This document shows, in pieces, positions 17,669 to 25,360 of a DNA stretch of 64,000 nt (positions within the stretch are counted from its first letter, which is position 1; the number at the start of each line of letters is the position of its first letter). The position numbers were made by a program, and so were the translations under genes. This stretch comes from an uncultured Saprospiraceae bacterium (lineage in GTDB: Bacteria; Bacteroidota; Bacteroidia; Chitinophagales; Saprospiraceae), in assembly GCA_937959275.1 (NCBI GenBank), contig CALGLU010000013.1, positions 1 through 64,000 on the forward strand. Direction: 5' to 3'. The notes under the pieces were generated by a model. That model searched no databases, was not told where the DNA came from, and saw only the letters and a list, made by a program, of their open reading frames with translations.

Positions 17669-20050
17669 ATGAGTATTAAAGAAATATACGATTCTATGGA
17701 ATATGGTCCCGCTCCAGAAAGTGATACGGCAGCAATTGACTTCCTGGAGTCTCACAATCGAAAATTCCAGTTATTTATTAATGGAAAATGGAACGCACCT
17801 GCTTCGAAGACATACTTTGATAGCATAAATCCATCGACTAAAAAGAAACTTGCCAAACTTGCAGAGGCAAATACCAAAGATGTTGATGACGCCGTAAAAT
17901 CTGCTAAAGCCGCATTGCCTAAATGGATTGCGATTGGTGGACATCAACGATCTAGATATTTGTATGCCTTAGCTCGTCAAATACAAAAACACGCAAGGTT
18001 ATTTGCCGTCCTAGAATCTCTGGATAACGGCAAGCCAATTCGTGAAACAAGAGACATAGATATACCTCTAGTCGCAAGACATTTTTATCATCATGCTGGC
18101 TGGGCACAACTGCGAGACACAGAGTTAAGTGACTATGAAGAAGTTGGTGTTATCGGCCAGATTATCCCTTGGAATTTTCCACTCTTGATGTTGTCTTGGA
18201 AAATAGCACCTGCATTGGCGATGGGGAATACCGTCGTCTTAAAACCTGCAGAGTTTACTTCGTTAACGGCTTTATTATTCGCAGAAATCTGCCAACAAAT
18301 CGGATTGCCTGCTGGAGTAATTAACGTCATTACTGGTGCTGGTGAAACCGGAGCTGCATTAGTCAATCACAAACAAGTAAATAAAATAGCCTTTACGGGT
18401 TCGACGGAAGTCGGCAAGATAATTAAGCGTGCGATAGCAGGCACAGGAAAAAAACTGTCCTTAGAGTTAGGTGGTAAATCTCCATTTATAGTTTTTGAAG
18501 ATGCAGATTTGGATAGTGTCGTGGAGGGTGTTGTGAATGCTATTTGGTTTAATCAAGGCCAAGTGTGTTGCGCTGGATCAAGGCTACTCGTACAAGAAAG
18601 TATAGCAGATAAATTATATACCAAGATTAAAGCACGGATGGAAACACTGCGTGTCGGTAATTCTTTGGATAAGTGTATCGATATAGGTGCCATAGTAGCA
18701 CCTGTGCAGTTAAAGGTCATTAATGATCTGGTCCAACAAGGCGTTGCAGCAGGTAATGAGATGTGGCAACCTTCTTGGGCGTGTCCGACGGAGGGCTATT
18801 TTTATCCGCCTACCTTATTTACCAATGTGAGTCCATCGTCTAAGATTGCTCAAGTAGAAATATTTGGACCTGTGTTGGCAGCGATGACATTTAGATCTCA
18901 TCAAGAAGCTGTGAAACTAGCAAACAATACCGTGTATGGTTTGGCAAGTAGCCTCTGGACAGAAAACATAAACTTGGCCTTAGATATCGCCCCGCAAATT
19001 AAAGCCGGGACAGTTTGGATTAATTGTACCAACGTCTTTGATGCAGCATCTGGATTTGGAGGTTATAGAGAATCTGGTTATGGTAGGGAAGGTGGACTCG
19101 AAGGATTGTATGAGTACATGAAGCCAAAAGTGCACAAAGAATTTAGATCAACATCGTTTGATAAGAAAAGTAGCAACAAGTCTCAATCGAACCCAACAGA
19201 AATTGGTATCGATCGGACAACTAAAATGTATATCGGTGGCAAACAAAAACGCCCAGATGGTGGATATAGTTTGACGATCACAGATGCGAATGGCGAAGCT
19301 ATTGGAGAAGTGTCAATCGGCAATCGAAAGGATATTCGAAATGCCGTCGAGGCAGCACATGCGACTAAGGGATGGTCAGCCAAAACTGGACATGCAAAAG
19401 CGCAGGTCTTATATTTTATTGCAGAGAATTTATTTGTACGAAAAGAAGAATTTGCTAAACGCTTAATGCAGATGAAAGGTCGGTCTTACGAGGATGCGAC
19501 CAAGGAAGTGGACACAGCAATCGAGCGCATATATTATTATGCCGCTTATGCTGATAAGTATGATGGGCGGGTACATCATACCACGCATAGAAATGTGACC
19601 TTAGCTATGCCAGAAGCCATTGGTGTTATGGCGATAGTATGTCCTGATGAGTTTCCACTATTAGGTTTTATATCCACGGTGTTACCTGCGATTGCGATGG
19701 GGAATAAAGTGATTGTGATACCGTCAGAGACAGCTCCATTATCAGCAACAGATTTCTTCCAAATTCTGGATACATCAGATGTGCCTGGAGGCGTGATCAA
19801 TATCGTTACTGGCAACAAAGAAGAGTTGACCGAAGTCTTGGCAAAGCACGATGACATCGATGGTATTTGGTATTTCGGTTCTAAAAAGGGTAGCACAGGA
19901 GTAGAGCGTTTATCTGCTGATAACATGAAGCGGACTTGGGTGGATTATGGAAAGCATCGGGATTGGATAAAACAGACACATGGCCAGGGTCAGGAATTTT
20001 TACGACAGGCCAGTCAGATTAAGAATATTTGGATTCCTTATGGAGCCTAA
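17669..20050 (+). CDS. Two-domain aldehyde dehydrogenase, ALDH16-like
   Basis: The 793-residue protein holds a complete aldehyde dehydrogenase (about 30-505). It has the general base Glu266 in LELGGKSP, the catalytic Cys300 in NQGQVCCAGSR, and the cofactor-site words IPWNFPLLM and FTGSTEVG. A second, partial ALDH domain (about 535-793) keeps the cofactor-fold shape (PEAIGVMAIVCPDEFPLLG, WYFGSKKG) but has no LGGK and no catalytic Cys, and stops where a catalytic domain would begin. A catalytic copy plus a dead copy at about 800 residues is the ALDH16 architecture. Placed between deoC and deoD, its likely job is oxidising acetaldehyde from DeoC to acetate with NAD. Confidence 0.88.
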   Translation: MSIKEIYDSMEYGPAPESDTAAIDFLESHNRKFQLFINGKWNAPASKTYFDSINPSTKKKLAKLAEANTKDVDDAVKSAKAALPKWIAIGGHQRSRYLYALARQIQKHARLFAVLESLDNGKPIRETRDIDIPLVARHFYHHAGWAQLRDTELSDYEEVGVIGQIIPWNFPLLMLSWKIAPALAMGNTVVLKPAEFTSLTALLFAEICQQIGLPAGVINVITGAGETGAALVNHKQVNKIAFTGSTEVGKIIKRAIAGTGKKLSLELGGKSPFIVFEDADLDSVVEGVVNAIWFNQGQVCCAGSRLLVQESIADKLYTKIKARMETLRVGNSLDKCIDIGAIVAPVQLKVINDLVQQGVAAGNEMWQPSWACPTEGYFYPPTLFTNVSPSSKIAQVEIFGPVLAAMTFRSHQEAVKLANNTVYGLASSLWTENINLALDIAPQIKAGTVWINCTNVFDAASGFGGYRESGYGREGGLEGLYEYMKPKVHKEFRSTSFDKKSSNKSQSNPTEIGIDRTTKMYIGGKQKRPDGGYSLTITDANGEAIGEVSIGNRKDIRNAVEAAHATKGWSAKTGHAKAQVLYFIAENLFVRKEEFAKRLMQMKGRSYEDATKEVDTAIERIYYYAAYADKYDGRVHHTTHRNVTLAMPEAIGVMAIVCPDEFPLLGFISTVLPAIAMGNKVIVIPSETAPLSATDFFQILDTSDVPGGVINIVTGNKEELTEVLAKHDDIDGIWYFGSKKGSTGVERLSADNMKRTWVDYGKHRDWIKQTHGQGQEFLRQASQIKNIWIPYGA

Positions 20051-20089
20051 TTTTGATTCAAATTTTGATTTTGGTTTTAATTTTTTAAA

Positions 20090-20791
20090 ATGGGAAGTAT
20101 ACATATATCAGCAAAAGTAGGAGAGATCGCCGACACGATTTTATTACCAGGTGATCCGATGCGGGCAAAACACGTTGCGGAAAATTTATTGCAGGACGCG
20201 GTGTGCTTTAATCAGGTGAGAGGCATGCTAGGCTTTACTGGATTTTACAATGGTAAGAAAGTGTCTATCATGGGATCTGGAATGGGGATGGGGAGTACAG
20301 CGATATATGTCAATGAGCTCATTGAAACGTATGGGGTGAAGCAGCTGATTCGAGTAGGGACTTGTGGTGCCATTAAAACTGAATTGGAAGTTGGGCAGGT
20401 GATCTTGGCAATGAGTGCGTCAGGCGATTCGGGTGCGAATCGGTCGTACTTTGGTGGCTTGCATTATGCTGCGACGGCTGATTTTGACTTGTTACTAAAA
20501 GCCTATTCTGCTGCTCAGCGATTGGGTATTGATACAAAACAAGGTTCTATTTTTTCTACCAATACATTTTATGATGATGATCCTCAGCGCTGGGATAAAT
20601 GGGAGCAACACGGTATCCTTGGCGTCGAAATGGAATCTCAAATTTTATTTACATTGGCTAAGCGGCTAAAGGCCAAAGCGCTAGCCATATTGACAGTCAG
20701 TGACAATATCAGAACAGGCGCTAGTGCCAGTTCGCAAGAGCGAGAACAATCGTATATGGATATGATGCGGATTGGATTTGAGTTGGCTTAG
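20090..20791 (+). CDS. deoD: Purine-nucleoside phosphorylase, hexameric DeoD type
   Basis: The 233-residue protein matches the E. coli DeoD family in length and motifs: MGSIHISAKVGEIADTILLPGDPMRAKHVAE at the start, GSGMGMGSTAIYVNEL for phosphate binding, RVGTCGAI, GVEMESQ for ribose contact, and the catalytic Asp region TVSDNIRTG. It phosphorolyses (deoxy)inosine, guanosine and adenosine to base plus (deoxy)ribose 1-phosphate. It is the last gene of the deo operon, 39 bases after the dehydrogenase, and is followed by a repeat tract rather than a clear terminator. Confidence 0.95.
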   Translation: MGSIHISAKVGEIADTILLPGDPMRAKHVAENLLQDAVCFNQVRGMLGFTGFYNGKKVSIMGSGMGMGSTAIYVNELIETYGVKQLIRVGTCGAIKTELEVGQVILAMSASGDSGANRSYFGGLHYAATADFDLLLKAYSAAQRLGIDTKQGSIFSTNTFYDDDPQRWDKWEQHGILGVEMESQILFTLAKRLKAKALAILTVSDNIRTGASASSQEREQSYMDMMRIGFELA

Positions 20792-20812
20792 GATTGAGGA
20801 GTGAAGCGGGAG

Positions 20813-20980
20813 GGTTGGAGAAGGGTTGAAGCTGGAAGGGTTGAAGTTGGAAGGTTGAAGCTGGAAGGGTTGAAGGTTGAAGATGGAAGGGTTGAAGGTT
20901 GAAGATGGAAGGGTTGAAGCTGGAAGGGTTGAAGATGGAAGGTTGAAGCTGGAAGGGTTGAAGGTTGAAGTTGGAAGGGC
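20813..20980. repeat. Minisatellite between convergent deoD and metG
   Basis: The plus strand is built from a 15-nt unit GGTTGAAGNTGGAAG with N = C, T or A, about nine copies, interspersed with extra 7-8 nt half units GGTTGAA(G). The tract is almost entirely purine plus T on the plus strand and lies exactly in the gap between two convergent genes. It has no CRISPR-like spacers. The minus-strand reading frames across it give only Leu/Gln/Pro repeats and are not genes. Confidence 0.85.
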
Positions 20981-21016
20981 TTCCTTGATTCAAAATTAAA
21001 CATTAAGCAATCAACA

Positions 21017-23149
21017 TTATCTCACTGAAGCTCCATTCATCATTCCATTTTCAGGACTAATAAAGGCTAACTTACCCTCATCATCCTCCGCCATTAGGAT
21101 CATGCCGTTAGATTCAATACCTCTAATCTTACGAGGTGCAAGATTGGCAAGTAAGGATACTTTTTTACCAATAATATCTAAGGGTGCATAATGCTCAGCA
21201 ATGCCTGAAACAACAGTTCTGGTTTCGAAACCTAGATCGACAGTCAACTTCAATAATTTATCGGCATTGGGATGCGCTTCGGCAGCAGTGATGGTAGCTG
21301 TACGGATATCTAGTTTTGTGAAATCATCAAACTGGACGGTTGACTTGACTGGGGATTTTGTTTCTGTATCCGTTTGGCTTGTCGCCATTAATTTATCGAT
21401 TTGGCCTTGAATGGTTTCGTCATCAATTCGATCGAATAAGTGTTTAGCCTGTTGTATTTTATGGCCAGCAAGAAGTAAAGGTGTTTCACCTTCTGCCAAT
21501 TGATTCATCATCTCATTCCATTCACCTGTTTCTTTTATCGGATCTAAGTTGAGCATGACTCTCAAACTATCTGAGGCATTGGGTAGGAATGGACGGCAGG
21601 CAATGCTAATGGCTGCCACATATTGAAGTCCAATATTAATCACAACTTTTACTAATTCAGGATCATCTTCAACGTGCTTCCAAGGTTCATTGAATTGTAA
21701 GAGTTGATTGCCTTGTGAAGAGACGGACATAAATGCAGTTAAGGCACCACGAAAATCAAATTTTCTTACACAATCACCCATTTCTGAAAGTCCATCAAAT
21801 AAAGAGATTAACTCACTATCATGGAATGACAACTCATCCATGTCATGACAACTTGAGATCCCTTGGTTTTCATCATATTCAGGTACGATTCCGTCGTAAT
21901 ACTTATTGGTAAGTACGATGACTCGATTAGTGAAATTTGCCAAATTATTGACAAGCTCGTTGTTGACAGATTCTTGAAACCCTTTCCAGGTAAACTCAGA
22001 ATCCCTTTGCTCTGGCATTATTTTAATCATGTGATAACGTAGTTCGTCCTCTTTTCCTTCTAAATCTTTTAAATAATCGTTTACCCAAACTGCCCAATTC
22101 TTCGACGTTGAAATTTTACGTCCTTCTAAATTTAAAAATTGATTTGCTGGTACGTTTTGCGGTAAAATGTAGTTTCCATGAGCCTTGAGAATAGCAGGAA
22201 ATGTAAGACAGTGAAAGACAATATTATCTTTTCCAATAAAATGGATAAGTGCAGTTTCCTCATCTTTCCAATAGGGCTCCCAATCTTTATTGTTATCGAT
22301 TGCCCATTGTTTAGTTGCCGAGATATAGCCAATTGGAGCATCCATCCAGACATATAGTTTCTTACCTTCTGACCCAGGTATTTCTTTTGGTACATCGACC
22401 CCCCAATCTAAATCTCTAGTCATTGATCTCGGTTGGAGACCTCCATCCAACCAAGATTTGCATTGACCGATGACATGATTTTTCCATTCTGCAGGATCGT
22501 GGTGTTCTTTACCATCGAGTTGTCCATTTTCAATATAGTCCTTTAACCACTCTTCATATTTGTCTAATGATAAATACCAATGTTTCGTTTTGCGAAGAGT
22601 AGGAAGACTACCTGATATTGTGGACTTTGGGTTTATTAATTCTGTAGGACTTAATGATGAGCCGCAGTTTTCACATTGATCACCATATGCATCTTCATTG
22701 GAGCATTTAGGGCAGGTACCTTTGATATACCGATCCGCCAAAAATTGCTTGGCTTCTGTATCATAGTATTGTTCCGTTTCTAATTCTTGAAATTCGCCCT
22801 TTTTATATAACTCCCGAAAAAACTCTTGGCTTGTTTCGTGATGAATTTGTTCTGATGTTCTATGATAAATATCAAAGGATATTCTCATTTTAGAAAACGC
22901 CTCCTGAAAGTCAGCATGGTATTGATCTACAATATCTTTGGGCGTTCTTTTTTCCTTAAGAGCTTTGATCGTAATCGCTGCACCGTGCTCATCTGACCCT
23001 CCGACATAGAGAACGTCTTTCCCACACAGTCGCATGAACCTCACAAATATATCTGCAGAAATATATGCACCTGCTAAATGACCTATATGAAGAGGTCCAT
23101 TGGCATACGGCAATGCAGAAGTTACTAAAATACGCTTGGCACGAAACAT
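21017..23149 (-). CDS. metG: Methionyl-tRNA synthetase with C-terminal tRNA-binding domain
   Basis: The 710-residue enzyme charges initiator and elongator tRNA-Met. It has the HIGH motif at 21-24 (PLHIGHLAGAY), a zinc knuckle with four cysteines (146, 149, 159 and 162) typical of the E. coli-type enzyme, and the KMSKS loop as KISTSK (345-350). The C-terminal part (about 605-710, containing KLDIRTATI and ANLAPRKIRGIESNGM) is the EMAP/Trbp111 dimerisation and tRNA-binding domain. It is complete and in single copy here, transcribed alone. The upstream region carries an unusual double palindrome (23279-23320). Confidence 0.97.
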   Translation of the reverse strand: MFRAKRILVTSALPYANGPLHIGHLAGAYISADIFVRFMRLCGKDVLYVGGSDEHGAAITIKALKEKRTPKDIVDQYHADFQEAFSKMRISFDIYHRTSEQIHHETSQEFFRELYKKGEFQELETEQYYDTEAKQFLADRYIKGTCPKCSNEDAYGDQCENCGSSLSPTELINPKSTISGSLPTLRKTKHWYLSLDKYEEWLKDYIENGQLDGKEHHDPAEWKNHVIGQCKSWLDGGLQPRSMTRDLDWGVDVPKEIPGSEGKKLYVWMDAPIGYISATKQWAIDNNKDWEPYWKDEETALIHFIGKDNIVFHCLTFPAILKAHGNYILPQNVPANQFLNLEGRKISTSKNWAVWVNDYLKDLEGKEDELRYHMIKIMPEQRDSEFTWKGFQESVNNELVNNLANFTNRVIVLTNKYYDGIVPEYDENQGISSCHDMDELSFHDSELISLFDGLSEMGDCVRKFDFRGALTAFMSVSSQGNQLLQFNEPWKHVEDDPELVKVVINIGLQYVAAISIACRPFLPNASDSLRVMLNLDPIKETGEWNEMMNQLAEGETPLLLAGHKIQQAKHLFDRIDDETIQGQIDKLMATSQTDTETKSPVKSTVQFDDFTKLDIRTATITAAEAHPNADKLLKLTVDLGFETRTVVSGIAEHYAPLDIIGKKVSLLANLAPRKIRGIESNGMILMAEDDEGKLAFISPENGMMNGASVR

Positions 23150-23278
23150 ATGATAAAACTATATTCTACGAAGATAGCTATCCGTATTCATTAAACAATG
23201 CTATTGATTAAAATATTTAAAAAAATTATATATGTTAATTCATCATGCCTTGGTAGTTATGGCCAATTTTTGAATATT

Positions 23279-23320
23279 ATCCCTAAAAATAGGGATAGAA
23301 AAATCCCTATTTTTAGGGAT
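23279..23320. repeat. Double palindrome upstream of metG
   Basis: ATCCCTAAAAATAGGGAT (23279-23296) is itself a hairpin (7-bp stem). After six bases it is followed by its exact reverse complement (23303-23320), which is also a hairpin. So 42 bases can form two small hairpins or one 18-bp stem, on either strand. It lies about 130 bases before the metG start on the minus strand and 300 bases before the plus-strand hydrolase. Function unknown: binding site for a dimeric regulator, RNA switch, or mobile palindrome. Confidence 0.8.
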
Positions 23321-23339
23321 AGAATAGCTCTCGATTATA

Positions 23340-23455
23340 TAGTACCTTTACTATAATGTAAGGCGCGAGTAAATGTGCTTTGTTCCTTGCATCCGCACAA
23401 ACATGTTAGTTAATAGAGAGCAGCTCGGTTTCCATAATCAAGCTGCTTTTTTTAT
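23340..23455 (+). ncRNA. Candidate small RNA ending in an intrinsic terminator
   Basis: A plus-strand terminator (AGCAGCT 23419-23425 with AGCTGCT 23441-23447, then seven to eight T) has no plus-strand gene upstream for 2.6 kb, since metG lies on the other strand. The 75 bases before it hold another possible stem (ATGTGC with GCACA) and a promoter-like TATAAT near 23351-23356, but no reading frame. This pattern suggests a short transcript of about 100 nt. It matches no RNA family I recognise. Confidence 0.35.
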
Positions 23456-23615
23456 TGTTTTATGTCAAATCACTTATCAATTCACTTTTATATTAGGTCT
23501 CACATAGAAGATGCCAATCAAATAACTATTTGTAATTTATTGGCAATCAGGAGTCTAAGATGCTTAGGCTATTTTGTTTTGAAAGACCCTTTTTGTCAAG
23601 TACATTTGTGCCTGC

Positions 23616-24974
23616 ATGAAGAAGCGGTACATCTTTACAGGTTTGTTAATCTTAATGGCTACAATTATTTTTAGCTTTTATCTAAAACCAATGCTATTAA
23701 TTTACACTGGATTTAGTGCTAAAACAGCTTGTTCCTGTCATTTTATTCAAGGAAGACCTTACAATGACATCCTCAAGGATGAGTTAGGTCCTGCTGATTT
23801 TATGACAACAAGTATTGATCAAGCAAAACAGCAGACGAAAACTTCATTTTTAGGTGTTTCTCGCACTGCCATGTATAGACCAAATATGGGTTGTACGCTT
23901 CTGTCAGAACGAAATGAGGAGGAAATTAAGGAATTAGCTGTCCCTACTTTCGAAAAAAATGATACAGAAACATTAAAATCTAGCTTGGATGTTAATCCTG
24001 GTTTAGAAAAAATCATTGACAGAGCGTTTAAAGAAAAGACAGACAAAGTAGTCAACACTAGGGCAATCGTGGTGTTTAAGGACAGTCTCATTCTTGGTGA
24101 GCAATATGCCAATGGATACACTGATCAAACACCTCAAATGGGATGGTCAATGACTAAGAGTGTCACAAATGCTCTGGTAGGTATATTAGTGAAAGACGGG
24201 AAATTGGATATTTATCAGCCTGCGCCTATTTCTGATTGGTCAATCCAACAAGACGACCCTCGACATGCAATCACAATTGATCACTTATTACGCATGAGTT
24301 CAGGTTTGTTTTTTGAAGAATTGTACGATAGAAATTCTACTGTCAATCAAATGTTATGGACCAAAGCTGATGCTGGTAAAGTTGCCTATTCACAACAACT
24401 CAGCGAACCAATCGATACAAAGTGGTCCTATTCCAGTGGAACGACTAATATTATTTCTCACATCATTAGAAATCAATTTGCAGATTACCAAGAGTATATA
24501 AATTTCCCTTATACCTACCTATTTAATAAACTTGGGATGAGCACTGCTGTGATGGAAACAGATGCTAATGGTACATATGTCGGCTCCTCACTTATGTATG
24601 CATCTGCACGTGACTGGGCGAAATTGGGGATATTGTATTTGCAAGATGGCGTTTGGAATGGAGAGCGCATTTTGCCAGAAGGTTGGGTCACATATTCTAA
24701 GACGGCTACAAAGACTGTTGATCCATATAATTTTTACGGGGCACATTTTTGGTTAAATGCAGTAGAAGAGCCTCCTGAAAATATCGACGTTCCCAGAAAA
24801 TGGCCTGGTGTCCCTGATGATGCCTATTATGCCTCAGGATTTGAAGGCCAGACCGTACTGATTATCCCTTCAGAACATGTAGTGATTGTTAGGCTTGGAC
24901 AAACGCTTGATCGGTCAGCTTGGGATATGGGGGCGTTTGCGGCTGAGGTGTTAGCTGGGCTTACAGATCAGTAA
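23616..24974 (+). CDS. Serine hydrolase of the beta-lactamase (class C / NylB-like) family
   Basis: The 452-residue protein has an N-terminal membrane anchor or signal (about 8-31), then a penicillin-binding-protein-like hydrolase domain. The nucleophile motif is S178-M-T-K181 in MGWSMTKSVTNALVG, and the catalytic Tyr is probably Tyr272 in KWSYSSGTTN. The wording is closest to the 6-aminohexanoate-dimer hydrolase/esterase branch rather than true beta-lactamases. It should act in the periplasm or at the membrane on an ester or amide; the substrate is unknown. Single gene with a terminator about 240 bases downstream. Confidence 0.82.
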   Translation: MKKRYIFTGLLILMATIIFSFYLKPMLLIYTGFSAKTACSCHFIQGRPYNDILKDELGPADFMTTSIDQAKQQTKTSFLGVSRTAMYRPNMGCTLLSERNEEEIKELAVPTFEKNDTETLKSSLDVNPGLEKIIDRAFKEKTDKVVNTRAIVVFKDSLILGEQYANGYTDQTPQMGWSMTKSVTNALVGILVKDGKLDIYQPAPISDWSIQQDDPRHAITIDHLLRMSSGLFFEELYDRNSTVNQMLWTKADAGKVAYSQQLSEPIDTKWSYSSGTTNIISHIIRNQFADYQEYINFPYTYLFNKLGMSTAVMETDANGTYVGSSLMYASARDWAKLGILYLQDGVWNGERILPEGWVTYSKTATKTVDPYNFYGAHFWLNAVEEPPENIDVPRKWPGVPDDAYYASGFEGQTVLIIPSEHVVIVRLGQTLDRSAWDMGAFAAEVLAGLTDQ

Positions 24975-25214
24975 AGAAACATGGACTAAGTGCTCTGTCA
25001 AGATATACATTATGAGTGAGCTTTATTGCAGTATTACTATTGCTGGATTAACTATTGACGACTACATTCCTCATATTTAAAATTTCCAGTTAATTTCCTC
25101 ATAGTATTAAAATTTATTATGTTCGCACAGCTTTAATAGGTTGTATCCTAATAATCATGTGCAGTGATTCAAGATTGTAATCATCTCTACAACTAAAAAC
25201 CCTCCAAACAAACA

Positions 25215-25252
25215 ATATTCAACTCCATATTTTAGGGAGTTTTTTGAATATA
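25215..25252 (+). terminator. Intrinsic terminator in the gap after the serine hydrolase
   Basis: ATATTCAACTCC (25215-25226) pairs with GGAGTT...GAATAT (about 25236-25252), with the T-run bulged inside the outer stem. It is the only structure seen in the 386-base gap 24975-25360; the remainder is AT-rich with no gene. Confidence 0.55.
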
Positions 25253-25360
25253 TTTATTTTAGTAGCATACGATTAAAATGCTAAAAAAAAGGATCAAAAC
25301 AAGATGTTTTTAATCGAAGCCTTATATAATAATCTTATTGAATAAAGTAACTATATAGTC

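Noticed and set aside
20813-20980. Possible CRISPR array
   Set aside because: Units are 15 nt with no unique spacers and no cas genes nearby; it is a tandem minisatellite.
20721-21003. Minus-strand reading frames of 70-90 codons giving Gln/Leu/Pro/Ser repeats
   Set aside because: They are translations of the GGTTGAAG minisatellite; two overlapping frames give the same kind of repeat and neither has a normal start context.
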